Shown piece by piece: positions 1-4,977 of a stretch of 5,477 bases of DNA. This DNA is from Abditibacteriales bacterium (GTDB lineage Bacteria > Armatimonadota > Abditibacteriia > Abditibacteriales > JANWYM01): the NCBI GenBank assembly GCA_025055355.1, contig JANWYM010000320.1:1-5477 (forward strand), in the 5' to 3' direction. The translations under genes were made by a program, and so were the position numbers. Positions within the stretch are counted from its first letter, which is position 1. Every line of letters begins with the position of its first letter. The notes under the pieces were generated by a model. The model searched no databases, had not been told where the DNA came from, and saw only the letters and a list, made by a program, of their open reading frames with translations.

Positions 1-2
1 TT

Positions 3-179
3 CAAGTGGGCAAACTTCAACTCAAACTCAAAGACTATCCCCGCGCCATCGTCGCCCTGCGCCGCGCCTACCAGTTGGCGCCTCAGAACGCCGCAGTGCG
101 CCAGACCTACGCTGACGTTCTCCGCCGCGTCGGACGGTGGGACGAAGCGCGGCAAGTGGAGAGGGGAAAATTGCAATGA
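3..179 (+). CDS. TPR-repeat protein, C-terminal fragment (5' end outside window)
   Basis: An open frame enters from the left edge and ends at TGA 177-179, giving 58 residues. The translation shows typical tetratricopeptide-repeat spacing: 'DYPRAIVALRRAYQLAPQN' is the second helix of one TPR followed by the usual P-x-N turn, and 'AAVRQTYADVLRRVGRWDEA' is the first helix and turn of the next. The protein ends in a short basic, hydrophilic tail (RQVERGKLQ), so this is the natural C-terminus and not a broken gene. TPR arrays are protein-interaction scaffolds; nothing here shows the partner or whether the missing N-terminus carries an enzyme, a signal peptide or a membrane anchor. The next gene has its own promoter immediately downstream, so this gene probably ends a separate transcription unit. 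No clear hairpin terminator follows the stop. Confidence 0.8.
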   Translation, partial: QVGKLQLKLKDYPRAIVALRRAYQLAPQNAAVRQTYADVLRRVGRWDEARQVERGKLQ

Positions 180-194
180 GGCTAAAAATTCCGC

Positions 195-223
195 TTGACT
201 TTTTTTCTGCCATGCCTTATGAT
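195..223 (+). promoter_or_regulatory. Near-consensus sigma70-type promoter for the pseudopilin unit
   Basis: The -35 box TTGACT (195-200; consensus TTGACA) is separated by exactly 17 nt (201-217) from the -10 box TATGAT (218-223; consensus TATAAT). Each box has one mismatch and the spacer is optimal. The site lies just after the stop of the upstream TPR gene. Transcription would start near 230 and give a leader of about 250 nt before the pseudopilin ATG. The T-run at 200-206 falls inside the spacer; it could be mistaken for a terminator tail, but I see no stem before it. Confidence 0.7.
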
Positions 224-243
224 AGGGGACGAAGAGGTGTGAA

Positions 244-360
244 TCTATCTGAACAATTCCCTTTCCTGCGACAATCCCTGTGATGGCGAGCGCAGCGAAG
301 CCATGACGTCTTCCTGCAGCAGAGAGGAAGAAAAGCGCAAAGCGCAAAAGTTTAGATAGA
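244..360 (+). promoter_or_regulatory. Structured 5' leader domain with a long closing stem
   Basis: Just downstream of the predicted transcription start, TCTATCTGAAC (244-254) can pair with GTTTAGATAGA (350-360) as 11 continuous pairs including one G-U. This closes a domain of about 95 nt. Inside it are two hairpins: ATGGC/GCCAT (283-287 with 300-304, extendable across a G-G mismatch to 280-281/306-307) and TCTTCCT/AGGAAGA (309-315 with 325-331, 9-nt loop). A closing stem around internal hairpins is the layout of many cis-regulatory RNAs. I could not match it to a known riboswitch class. The pairing is read from sequence; the regulatory role is inferred. No folding energy or covariation was computed. 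Confidence 0.4.
280..307 (+). repeat. REP-like hairpin with GCGAGCGCAGCGAAGC core
   Basis: The segment has the core GCGAGCGCAGCGAAGC flanked by the arms ATGGC and GCCAT. From memory, it resembles dispersed palindromic elements of the form 'ATTGCGAG...GCGAAGCAAT' found between genes in several bacterial phyla. Only one copy is in the window, so its dispersed nature cannot be shown here. It also forms one of the internal hairpins of the pseudopilin leader. Confidence 0.35.
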
Positions 361-400
361 GGAAGGAGGTGGTGCCTGCGTTCAACTAAACTGTTGTCCT

Positions 401-420
401 TGCGCTTCCATGGGAGCGCA
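401..420 (+). promoter_or_regulatory. Near-palindromic hairpin in the leader, CATG loop
   Basis: TGCGCTTC (401-408) pairs with GGAGCGCA (413-420) as eight pairs including one U-G, leaving a CATG tetraloop. The ATG at 410-412 lies in this loop, has no Shine-Dalgarno upstream, and is not the likely start. A smaller hairpin follows at 428-443 (GGTGCC/GGCATC, loop AGTT). Both lie between the closed leader domain and the real ribosome binding site. They could affect access to that site; this is inference. Confidence 0.4.
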
Positions 421-462
421 TCCCCTCGGTGCCAGTTGGCATCAGTATTTCATTTCAACGAG

Positions 463-469
463 AGAGAGG
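463..469 (+). promoter_or_regulatory. Ribosome binding site that decides the pseudopilin start
   Basis: AGAGAGG lies 9 nt before ATG 479-481. The in-frame upstream ATG at 410 has no comparable site. Starting at 479 also gives the short, basic prepilin leader MRKYHG expected of this family, so the two lines of evidence agree. Confidence 0.6.
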
Positions 470-478
470 TGTTTGAGG

Positions 479-1333
479 ATGAGAAAATATCATGGTTTTA
501 CGCTCATTGAATTACTGGTGGTCATTGCCATCATTGCCATTTTAGCCGCCATTCTCATGCCTGTGTTTGCGCAGGCGCGGGAGAAAGCGCGGCAGGCGAC
601 TTGCCAGAGCAATCAGAAGCAGATTGGACTGGCAATGAGAATGTACCTTCAGGACTACGACGAGAGATGGCCTCTCAACTGTGTCCCCAGCGATGGCTCC
701 TACGCAAACTGGCAAAGGGCACGCTACTTGTATGGATCCTGCTTTCACGGCTGGATTTCTAACGTGCTGATTCCCTATGAGAAGAACAGCCAGGTGTATA
801 TCTGTCCCTCAAGACCCAACAACGGGTTCTGTTCACCGCGTGACAATTTCCCCAGCGCTCGTCCCGACTTAGGAGTTCCCGGAAACGGGAACACGGGCAG
901 CCCTTGCACGCCCAACATCCGGCACACTTACATGTTTAACTACCTGGCAGTTGGCACGGGCACCGGTGGCAGTTACGCGGACAGCGCCCTGATAGAGCCA
1001 GCGCGTATTACTGTCTTGTGGGACAGTGCGAATCCTTGGGCAGACTGCGGGATTCGGAGCAGTTGTGGACTTTACGTCAATCGGGACATCTGCTGGTGGA
1101 TGACCAGTATGGGGCGGCGGGATCCCACCATGAATTGCACCCCAGAGCCATTCGCGGGCGCATGGACCTCTTGGCATAACGACGGCAACAATTTCTTGTT
1201 CGCCGATGGACACGTCAAATGGAGCAAGTGGAGCGGGCTGACGTGGAGCAACATCCTCAACCTGTCCGCTGCTGACGTGGACTATAACCGTCCATGCACA
1301 AGTAGTCCAATAGGGTCTGGGTTGGGACGCTAA
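479..1333 (+). CDS. Type IV prepilin-like protein with H-X9-DG motif (pseudopilin)
   Basis: A 284-residue protein. The leader MRKYHG is followed by FTLIELLVVIAIIAILAAIL, the class III signal: prepilin peptidase would cut after Gly6, leaving methylatable Phe7 and Glu at mature position 5 (residue 11). The hydrophobic N-terminal helix (about 7-28) anchors the protein and packs pilus-like filaments. 'PVFAQAREKARQATCQSNQKQIGLAMRMYLQDYDE' follows as helix continuation and is typical of the large H-X9-DG prepilin families. Near the C-terminus His233, nine residues, then Asp243-Gly244 form an exact H-X9-DG motif (prepilin-type processing-associated domain). The mature part carries 11 cysteines and many tryptophans, suggesting disulfides outside the cytoplasm. 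An in-frame ATG at 410 would add 23 residues before the leader; I rejected it because it lacks a ribosome binding site. The exact role (minor pseudopilin, surface protein or substrate of a type II-like system) is unknown, and no pilus assembly genes are in the window. Confidence 0.92.
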   Translation: MRKYHGFTLIELLVVIAIIAILAAILMPVFAQAREKARQATCQSNQKQIGLAMRMYLQDYDERWPLNCVPSDGSYANWQRARYLYGSCFHGWISNVLIPYEKNSQVYICPSRPNNGFCSPRDNFPSARPDLGVPGNGNTGSPCTPNIRHTYMFNYLAVGTGTGGSYADSALIEPARITVLWDSANPWADCGIRSSCGLYVNRDICWWMTSMGRRDPTMNCTPEPFAGAWTSWHNDGNNFLFADGHVKWSKWSGLTWSNILNLSAADVDYNRPCTSSPIGSGLGR

Positions 1334-1349
1334 AGAGGAGAGTCCCGTG

Positions 1350-1400
1350 CCTGCATCGCACCTAAGTGGGGATGTCCCTGTGCGATGCAGGGACATCCCC
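1350..1400 (+). promoter_or_regulatory. Two overlapping, mutually exclusive hairpins after the pseudopilin gene
   Basis: Stem A pairs CCTGCATCGCAC (1350-1361) with GTGCGATGCAGG (1380-1391): 12 perfect pairs, 18-nt loop. Stem B pairs GGGGATGTCCCTG (1368-1380) with CAGGGACATCCCC (1388-1400): 13 perfect pairs, 7-nt loop. The 3' arm of A covers the whole loop of B and the first bases of B's 3' arm, so the full stems cannot coexist. This order of arms suits an attenuator-type switch or a partial pseudoknot. Stem B starts 35 nt past the pseudopilin stop and could end or protect that mRNA, but no U-tract follows (TGAGCCAGAG), so a classical intrinsic terminator is not supported. Confidence 0.55.
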
Positions 1401-1401
1401 T

Positions 1402-1483
1402 GAGCCAGAGGCGATATGGTAATTGCAGCGCCGCCGTGGGGCGGCGTAGCAAGTGAAACCATCTAAGGTCTCTGGATAGGCTC
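1402..1483 (+). promoter_or_regulatory. Long interrupted hairpin in the intergenic region
   Basis: Nested pairings share one axis: CCAGAG (1405-1410) with CTCTGG (1470-1475), ATGGT (1416-1420) with ACCAT (1458-1462), TTGC (1423-1426) with GCAA (1449-1452), and GCGCCGCC (1428-1435) with GGCGGCGT (1440-1447), capped by a GTGG loop. GAGCC (1402-1406) can alternatively pair with GGCTC (1479-1483). About 23 pairs with small internal loops look more like a structured RNA or a palindromic repeat than random spacer. Function is unknown. Confidence 0.45.
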
Positions 1484-1557
1484 GGGGTGTCATTGCCTTC
1501 AAAGTCCATCCAAGAACTGTCGCCCTCGGTGAAGCAAAAGGTTCTCGGATAGGCTTC
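1465..1557 (+). repeat. Imperfect direct repeat pair containing GGATAGGCT
   Basis: AAGGTCTCTGGATAGGCTC (1465-1483) recurs as AAGGTTCTCGGATAGGCTTC (1538-1557), differing by small insertions and deletions. Each copy is the 3' arm of a possible stem: the first pairs with CCAGAG upstream, while in the second GTTCT and GGAT pair with AGAAC (1513-1517) and ATCC (1508-1511) across an A-C mismatch. The second copy ends just before the Shine-Dalgarno site of the next gene. Confidence 0.45.
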
Positions 1558-1558
1558 T

Positions 1559-1565
1559 AAGGAGG
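1559..1565 (+). promoter_or_regulatory. Strong Shine-Dalgarno site for the small membrane protein
   Basis: AAGGAGG lies 7 nt before ATG 1573-1575, close to the ideal match and distance. It is the best ribosome binding site in the window and the main support that this short frame is translated, rather than the longer overlapping frame that begins at 1616. Confidence 0.75.
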
Positions 1566-1572
1566 AATTGTC

Positions 1573-1824
1573 ATGAAGCAATCAGCATCACCAGCGGCTA
1601 TCATCGCCGCTGTCATTGTCCTCGTTCTCATCGTGGGAGGACTTTGGTATAAGTTCCTTGGACCCGGTTCCAACCCTACGATTCCTGACCCCACAGCGGG
1701 CATGCATGGAGGAACGGGAATGCCGGCGGATAGTCAGCCATCGTCCGGCGGCGGAGTGGATACCTCGATCCCGGGCATGGGACAGGGCACTGGGACAGGA
1801 GGGGGAGCAACCCCATCCAGATAG
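1573..1824 (+). CDS. Small single-span membrane protein with Gly/Pro-rich tail
   Basis: An 83-residue protein. Residues 1-7 (MKQSASP) are short and polar, residues about 8-26 (AAIIAAVIVLVLIVGGLWY) form one hydrophobic span, Lys27 follows, and residues 30-83 are a low-complexity tail rich in Gly, Pro, Ser, Thr and Met with no predicted fold. There is no lipobox and no recognisable catalytic motif. I recall similar short 'SPA-hydrophobic-Gly/Pro' hypothetical proteins near prepilin genes in Armatimonadota, but cannot name a family. The gene lies between the pseudopilin and TPR genes, and its excellent ribosome binding site argues that it is real. It could be a small partner or anchor of the neighbouring envelope proteins; that role is inferred from position only. 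A toxin of a type I system is less likely because of the long hydrophilic tail. Confidence 0.75.
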   Translation: MKQSASPAAIIAAVIVLVLIVGGLWYKFLGPGSNPTIPDPTAGMHGGTGMPADSQPSSGGGVDTSIPGMGQGTGTGGGATPSR

Positions 1825-1877
1825 AAGGCACTTCCCAAGCATCCCTATTGATGTGGAGAAGGGGGCTGAGGCTGTGT

Positions 1878-1884
1878 GGAGGAG
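1878..1884 (+). promoter_or_regulatory. Ribosome binding site supporting a TTG start for the TPR gene
   Basis: GGAGGAG at 1878-1884 lies directly before TTG 1889-1891; counting from GGAGG (1878-1882) the spacing is 6 nt. No other in-frame start after the stop of the preceding gene has a comparable site: GTG 1916 and ATG 1964 both lack one. Confidence 0.5.
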
Positions 1885-1888
1885 TCTG

Positions 1889-3235
1889 TTGTTTTCCTCT
1901 TCTCGAGAACCCACTGTGAGCGCACAGGCACGGGGGAGACGCCATCGGCGTCTCCCTTTGCTTATGGTGATATTTGTTGCGCTTCTGGGTGTGCTCATCT
2001 ATGAATATCGCGTCATTTTGCCCCGTCATCAGCGCGCCCGAGCGCGACCGACTTTCCAGCCTGCGCCCCATATCGAGCGCATCCAGCAGTTGGAAGCGAT
2101 GGTTCGCGCTAACCCGTCTGACCAGAGGGTGTGGTTTGAACTGGGTGTGCTTTACAGCGATGCACATGAATTCAAGCGCGCTATTCATGCCTTCAGCCAG
2201 GTGATTGAACGCAACCCGCATGGGTGGGAAGCCTATCTCAATCGCGGGGTGGCTCATCTGAACCTGCGACAATTTCATGACGCTGAACGAGACGTGCGCT
2301 CGGCTCTGAAGAACGGTTGTGACAAGGCGGAGGGGTATCGTTGGCTCGGCGAAATCTACTTAGCGGAAAACGCTTTGGATCTGGCAGAAAATGCGTTTCG
2401 CCGGTCTCTCAAATATCATCCGCGTTCTTACCCTGCCCTGGCTGGTTTGGCGCGCACGATTGAAATGCAATTCCGCAACTATGAAGGTGTGGGGGCGAAG
2501 GACATTATCCCGCTGATGGAGAAGGCGGTGCAAATTGCGCCAGACAACGCTCAAGCCCGTGCCGTGCTGGCGCGCATGTATTACACTTATGGGGCGGGTG
2601 AGGACAAAGCCTTGCGCGAACTGGACAAGTCGTTGCGCCTTGACCCCAACAACGTCCTGGCACACCTCACCCTTGCCACCATCTACCTGGGGCGTCCTTC
2701 CACCCCCGATAATTTGCAGAAAGCGGAGAGGGCAGCGGCGCGCGCTGTGGAGTTGGATCCTTTTCGGGGGGAGCCGTTCTACGTCATCGGGCAGGTGTTC
2801 CTGCGACAGGGGAATTACGAGGACGCCATTTTAGCCTTGCGCAAGGCAACGCGCCTGACCAATCTCCCCGAAGCGTGGCATCTGTTAGGGCAGGCTTACA
2901 TGCGCGTCGGAAAAATCAAGGAAGCGGTGAAATGCAACCAAATTTACAGCCAGTGGCGAAAGTTTGTCGAGGAGCGAGACGAACTGATAGCAAAGATGGC
3001 ACTCGACCCCCATAACGTCGACTACCGCTACCGCTTCGCGGTGCTGATGATGGAACGCGGCTCGCCCCGCGCCGCATTGAGTTGGTTGAAAAGCATCGTG
3101 CGCCGCCAACCCGACCACCTGCCCGCTCACGAGATGATGTTAAAGATATACCGCCAACTCGATGAGCCATCAGCAGCGAGGCGCACGGAAAAAATTGTGG
3201 CGGACTTGCGGCGCAAACGGAACAAGGAAAGATGA
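1889..3235 (+). CDS. Membrane-anchored TPR-repeat protein
   Basis: With the TTG start the protein has 448 residues. Residues 1-21 are polar and end in a basic patch (RGRRHRR), residues about 22-40 (LPLLMVIFVALLGVLIYEY) form one transmembrane span, a basic linker follows, and from about residue 61 to near the end about ten TPR units can be counted. Clear examples are 'VWFELGVLYSDAHEFKRAI', 'PFYVIGQVFLRQGNYEDAI' and 'AWHLLGQAYMRVGKIKEAV'. TPR arrays bind proteins; the anchor places this one at the inner membrane, though the basic residues on both sides of the span leave its orientation unclear. The frame is open back to 1616, but that part overlaps the small membrane protein gene and looks like a shadow. 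ATG 1964 is an alternative start. The stop overlaps the start of the propeller gene, so the two products are probably made in step and may work together. Confidence 0.88.
   Translation: MFSSSREPTVSAQARGRRHRRLPLLMVIFVALLGVLIYEYRVILPRHQRARARPTFQPAPHIERIQQLEAMVRANPSDQRVWFELGVLYSDAHEFKRAIHAFSQVIERNPHGWEAYLNRGVAHLNLRQFHDAERDVRSALKNGCDKAEGYRWLGEIYLAENALDLAENAFRRSLKYHPRSYPALAGLARTIEMQFRNYEGVGAKDIIPLMEKAVQIAPDNAQARAVLARMYYTYGAGEDKALRELDKSLRLDPNNVLAHLTLATIYLGRPSTPDNLQKAERAAARAVELDPFRGEPFYVIGQVFLRQGNYEDAILALRKATRLTNLPEAWHLLGQAYMRVGKIKEAVKCNQIYSQWRKFVEERDELIAKMALDPHNVDYRYRFAVLMMERGSPRAALSWLKSIVRRQPDHLPAHEMMLKIYRQLDEPSAARRTEKIVADLRRKRNKER
1934..1956 (+). repeat. Perfect 10-bp inverted repeat at the 5' end of the TPR gene
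   Basis: GGGAGACGCC (1934-1943) and GGCGTCTCCC (1947-1956) are perfect complements around ATC. The sequence is followed by TTTGCTT, a poor U-tract. With the TTG start it encodes the basic patch RGRRHRR; with the ATG 1964 start it lies 7 nt before the start codon. It may be a dispersed palindrome, a weak terminator for the small gene, or a translational control element. Confidence 0.5.
3224..3235 (+). promoter_or_regulatory. Overlapping stop/start (ATGA) with nearby Shine-Dalgarno
   Basis: ATG 3232-3234 of the propeller gene overlaps TGA 3233-3235 of the TPR gene. AAGGA (3224-3228) is only 3 nt before the ATG, shorter than usual. Such overlaps commonly mean that terminating ribosomes restart on the next gene, so translational coupling is likely. 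Confidence 0.7.
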
Positions 3236-4977
3236 GACGTCATCATCGCTTTGCCCCCTGGGAGCGTCGTTTGACGCTCGCGCTGATTCCCTGCCTGACT
3301 TTGCTTGTCTGCGGCTCATGCAACTATTCTCGCAGCCGCGCTCACGTTCAACCGCCAGAGAACCGCACCCTGCCCGCCGTCACCTTCACGAACGTCATTG
3401 ACCAGACGGGCATCCAATTCCGCCACGAGAAATGCGGCGTTGGCAGGCGATACTATGTCGAAATCATCGGCCCAGGGTGTGGCTTGTTTGATTATGACAA
3501 CGACGGCTGGCTGGACGTTTATCTCGTGCAAGGCGCGCCGCTGCCCGGCTGGAAGGGCACCGATGTTCTCACTAACAAACTCTACCGCAACCAGCGCGAC
3601 GGCACATTCGAGGACGTCACTGAGCGAGCCGGCGTGACGGGTATCGTCAAGGGCAAGAAGACTTACAGTCTGGGCTGTGCGGTCGCAGACTTCGACAACG
3701 ACGGCAACACCGATTTGTTAGTCACAAATTATGGACGTTGCATCCTCTATCGCAACAACGGCAACGGCACGTTCAGCGACGTGACCGAACGGGCAGGTGT
3801 CACGGCATCTGGCTTCTGGGTGAGCGCAGCGTTTCTCGACTACGACAATGATGGATGGCTCGACCTGTTCTTAGGCAATTACGTGACCTATCCCCTGGGC
3901 AGCGACCCCTGGTGCGGCGCGAATAAAGTGCGCAGTTATTGCACGCCCCACGTTTTTCCCACCGCGCTGTCGCGCTTTTACCGCAACAACGGCGATGGGA
4001 CCTTTACCGACGTCACCGAACGTGTGGGGATGACCGAGCGCGGCAAAACGCTGGGGGTTGTCTGCTCGGACTACAACGCCGATGGATGGGTCGACGTCTA
4101 CGTCGCCAACGACACCGTGCGGAACTTTCTCTATGAAAACAAAGGCAACGGCAAGTTCGTTGAGCGCGGAACGGAGGCAGGCTGCGCGTTCGGCGAACAG
4201 GGCGAGGCACAAGCCAGCATGGGAGTGGACTGGCAAGACTACGACGGCGACCTCCGCCCCGACATCATCACAACCAATTTTTGGCTGGAGACCAATGAAC
4301 TCTACCAAAACTTGGGCAATGGCTTCTTCGCCGATGTCACGATGTCATCGGGGATCGGTCCACCCAGTTTGCCGCTTTTAGGCTGGGGCTGCAGCCTCTT
4401 CGATTATGACAACGACGGCTGGCGTGACTTGTTCATCCACAATGGGCATACCCTCGACAATGCGGAGGAGGTAGGACAAGGGGAGACCTTGCAGCCTGAC
4501 TTGCTCTTCTGGAATGACGGGAGGGGCAAACTGATAGACGTGTCGCAACGGTCAGGCGCATGGTTTTCGACTCGCCATCTGGGGCGCGGTGCAGCATTCG
4601 GGGATATTGACAACGATGGGGATGTGGACATCCTCCTTGCCCAGAACAGCGAACCGCCCGCTCTGCTGCGCAACGACGGAGGCAACCGCAACCACTGGGT
4701 GGCGATTAAAGCCGTCGGCACGCGCAGCAATCGCAGTGCAATTGGGACGAAGATTTATGTCACGGCGGGCGGACGCAAGCAGTTCAGCGAAGTGCGCTCC
4801 GCCTACAGTTACGGGTCTGCCAACGACCTGCGCGTTCACTTCGGTTTGGGAAGTGCGACACGGATTGACACGCTCGAGGTCGTCTGGACGACAGGCAAGA
4901 AAGAAATCTTCAAAAACCTGCCAGTGAACCGCGAACTGACCGTCGTAGAAGGACGAGGTGTCGAGTATCGCGAGTAA
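3232..4977 (+). CDS. Exported CRTAC1-like FG-GAP/VCBS propeller with ASPIC/UnbV domain
   Basis: A 581-residue protein. It has a basic N-terminus (MRRHHR, RR at 12-13) and a hydrophobic segment at about 14-28, a Sec-type signal. Cys27 and Cys30 are candidate lipidation sites, but neither fits the lipobox well. Seven calcium-loop motifs of the DxDxDGxxD type begin at residues 87, 153, 203, 280, 336, 391 and 458, matching a seven-bladed integrin-like beta-propeller; the fourth (DYNADGWVD) and fifth (DYDGDLRPD, no Gly) are divergent. Linkers of the form 'LYRNxxDGTFxDVTERAGV' are typical of the family. Residues about 487-573 (NHWVAIKAVGTRSNR through FGLG to ELTVVEG) match the ASPIC/UnbV domain (PF07593). 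Family members are extracellular calcium-binding proteins usually thought to bind other proteins or surfaces; no enzymatic activity is established. TPR and ASPIC/UnbV modules often occur together, sometimes in one polypeptide; here they are two coupled genes. Confidence 0.93.
   Translation: MRRHHRFAPWERRLTLALIPCLTLLVCGSCNYSRSRAHVQPPENRTLPAVTFTNVIDQTGIQFRHEKCGVGRRYYVEIIGPGCGLFDYDNDGWLDVYLVQGAPLPGWKGTDVLTNKLYRNQRDGTFEDVTERAGVTGIVKGKKTYSLGCAVADFDNDGNTDLLVTNYGRCILYRNNGNGTFSDVTERAGVTASGFWVSAAFLDYDNDGWLDLFLGNYVTYPLGSDPWCGANKVRSYCTPHVFPTALSRFYRNNGDGTFTDVTERVGMTERGKTLGVVCSDYNADGWVDVYVANDTVRNFLYENKGNGKFVERGTEAGCAFGEQGEAQASMGVDWQDYDGDLRPDIITTNFWLETNELYQNLGNGFFADVTMSSGIGPPSLPLLGWGCSLFDYDNDGWRDLFIHNGHTLDNAEEVGQGETLQPDLLFWNDGRGKLIDVSQRSGAWFSTRHLGRGAAFGDIDNDGDVDILLAQNSEPPALLRNDGGNRNHWVAIKAVGTRSNRSAIGTKIYVTAGGRKQFSEVRSAYSYGSANDLRVHFGLGSATRIDTLEVVWTTGKKEIFKNLPVNRELTVVEGRGVEYRE

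Noticed and set aside
200..206. T-run after the upstream TPR gene as the tail of an intrinsic terminator.
   Set aside because: No GC-rich stem directly precedes it, and it falls within the spacer of a near-consensus promoter.
331..349. Resemblance of the GCGCAAAGC stretch to the conserved GCAAAGCC segment of the c-di-GMP-I (GEMM) riboswitch.
   Set aside because: The other conserved parts of that riboswitch (GGCAAACC-type segment, GNRA tetraloop and receptor) are not visible; the stretch is better described as a tandem GCGCAAA repeat.
410..478. Upstream in-frame ATG that would lengthen the pseudopilin by 23 residues.
   Set aside because: No Shine-Dalgarno precedes it, it lies in a hairpin loop, and the prepilin leader MRKYHG fits exactly from ATG 479.
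869..1462. A 197-residue antisense open frame over the end of the pseudopilin gene.
   Set aside because: It lies opposite a confident gene, has no recognisable domain and crosses the strong hairpins; a chance frame in GC-rich DNA is enough to explain it.
1616..1888. N-terminal extension of the TPR frame back to ATG 1616.
   Set aside because: It overlaps the well-supported small membrane protein gene in another frame, has no ribosome binding site, and its translation (many Arg, Pro and Ser, no repeats) looks like a shadow.
1588..2278. Antisense open frames (136 and 200 residues) over the small gene and the start of the TPR gene.
   Set aside because: Their translations show no family features and they sit opposite better-supported genes on the + strand.
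3292..3324. Lipoprotein signal in the propeller N-terminus (Cys27 or Cys30).
   Set aside because: Cys27 follows L-L-V and Cys30 follows C-G-S; neither matches the lipobox well, so only a general Sec-type signal is claimed.
3871..4308. Val/Ala-rich antisense frame of 145 residues within the propeller gene.
   Set aside because: Its valine-rich composition follows from reading the Asp/Asn-rich calcium repeats (GAC/AAC codons) backwards.
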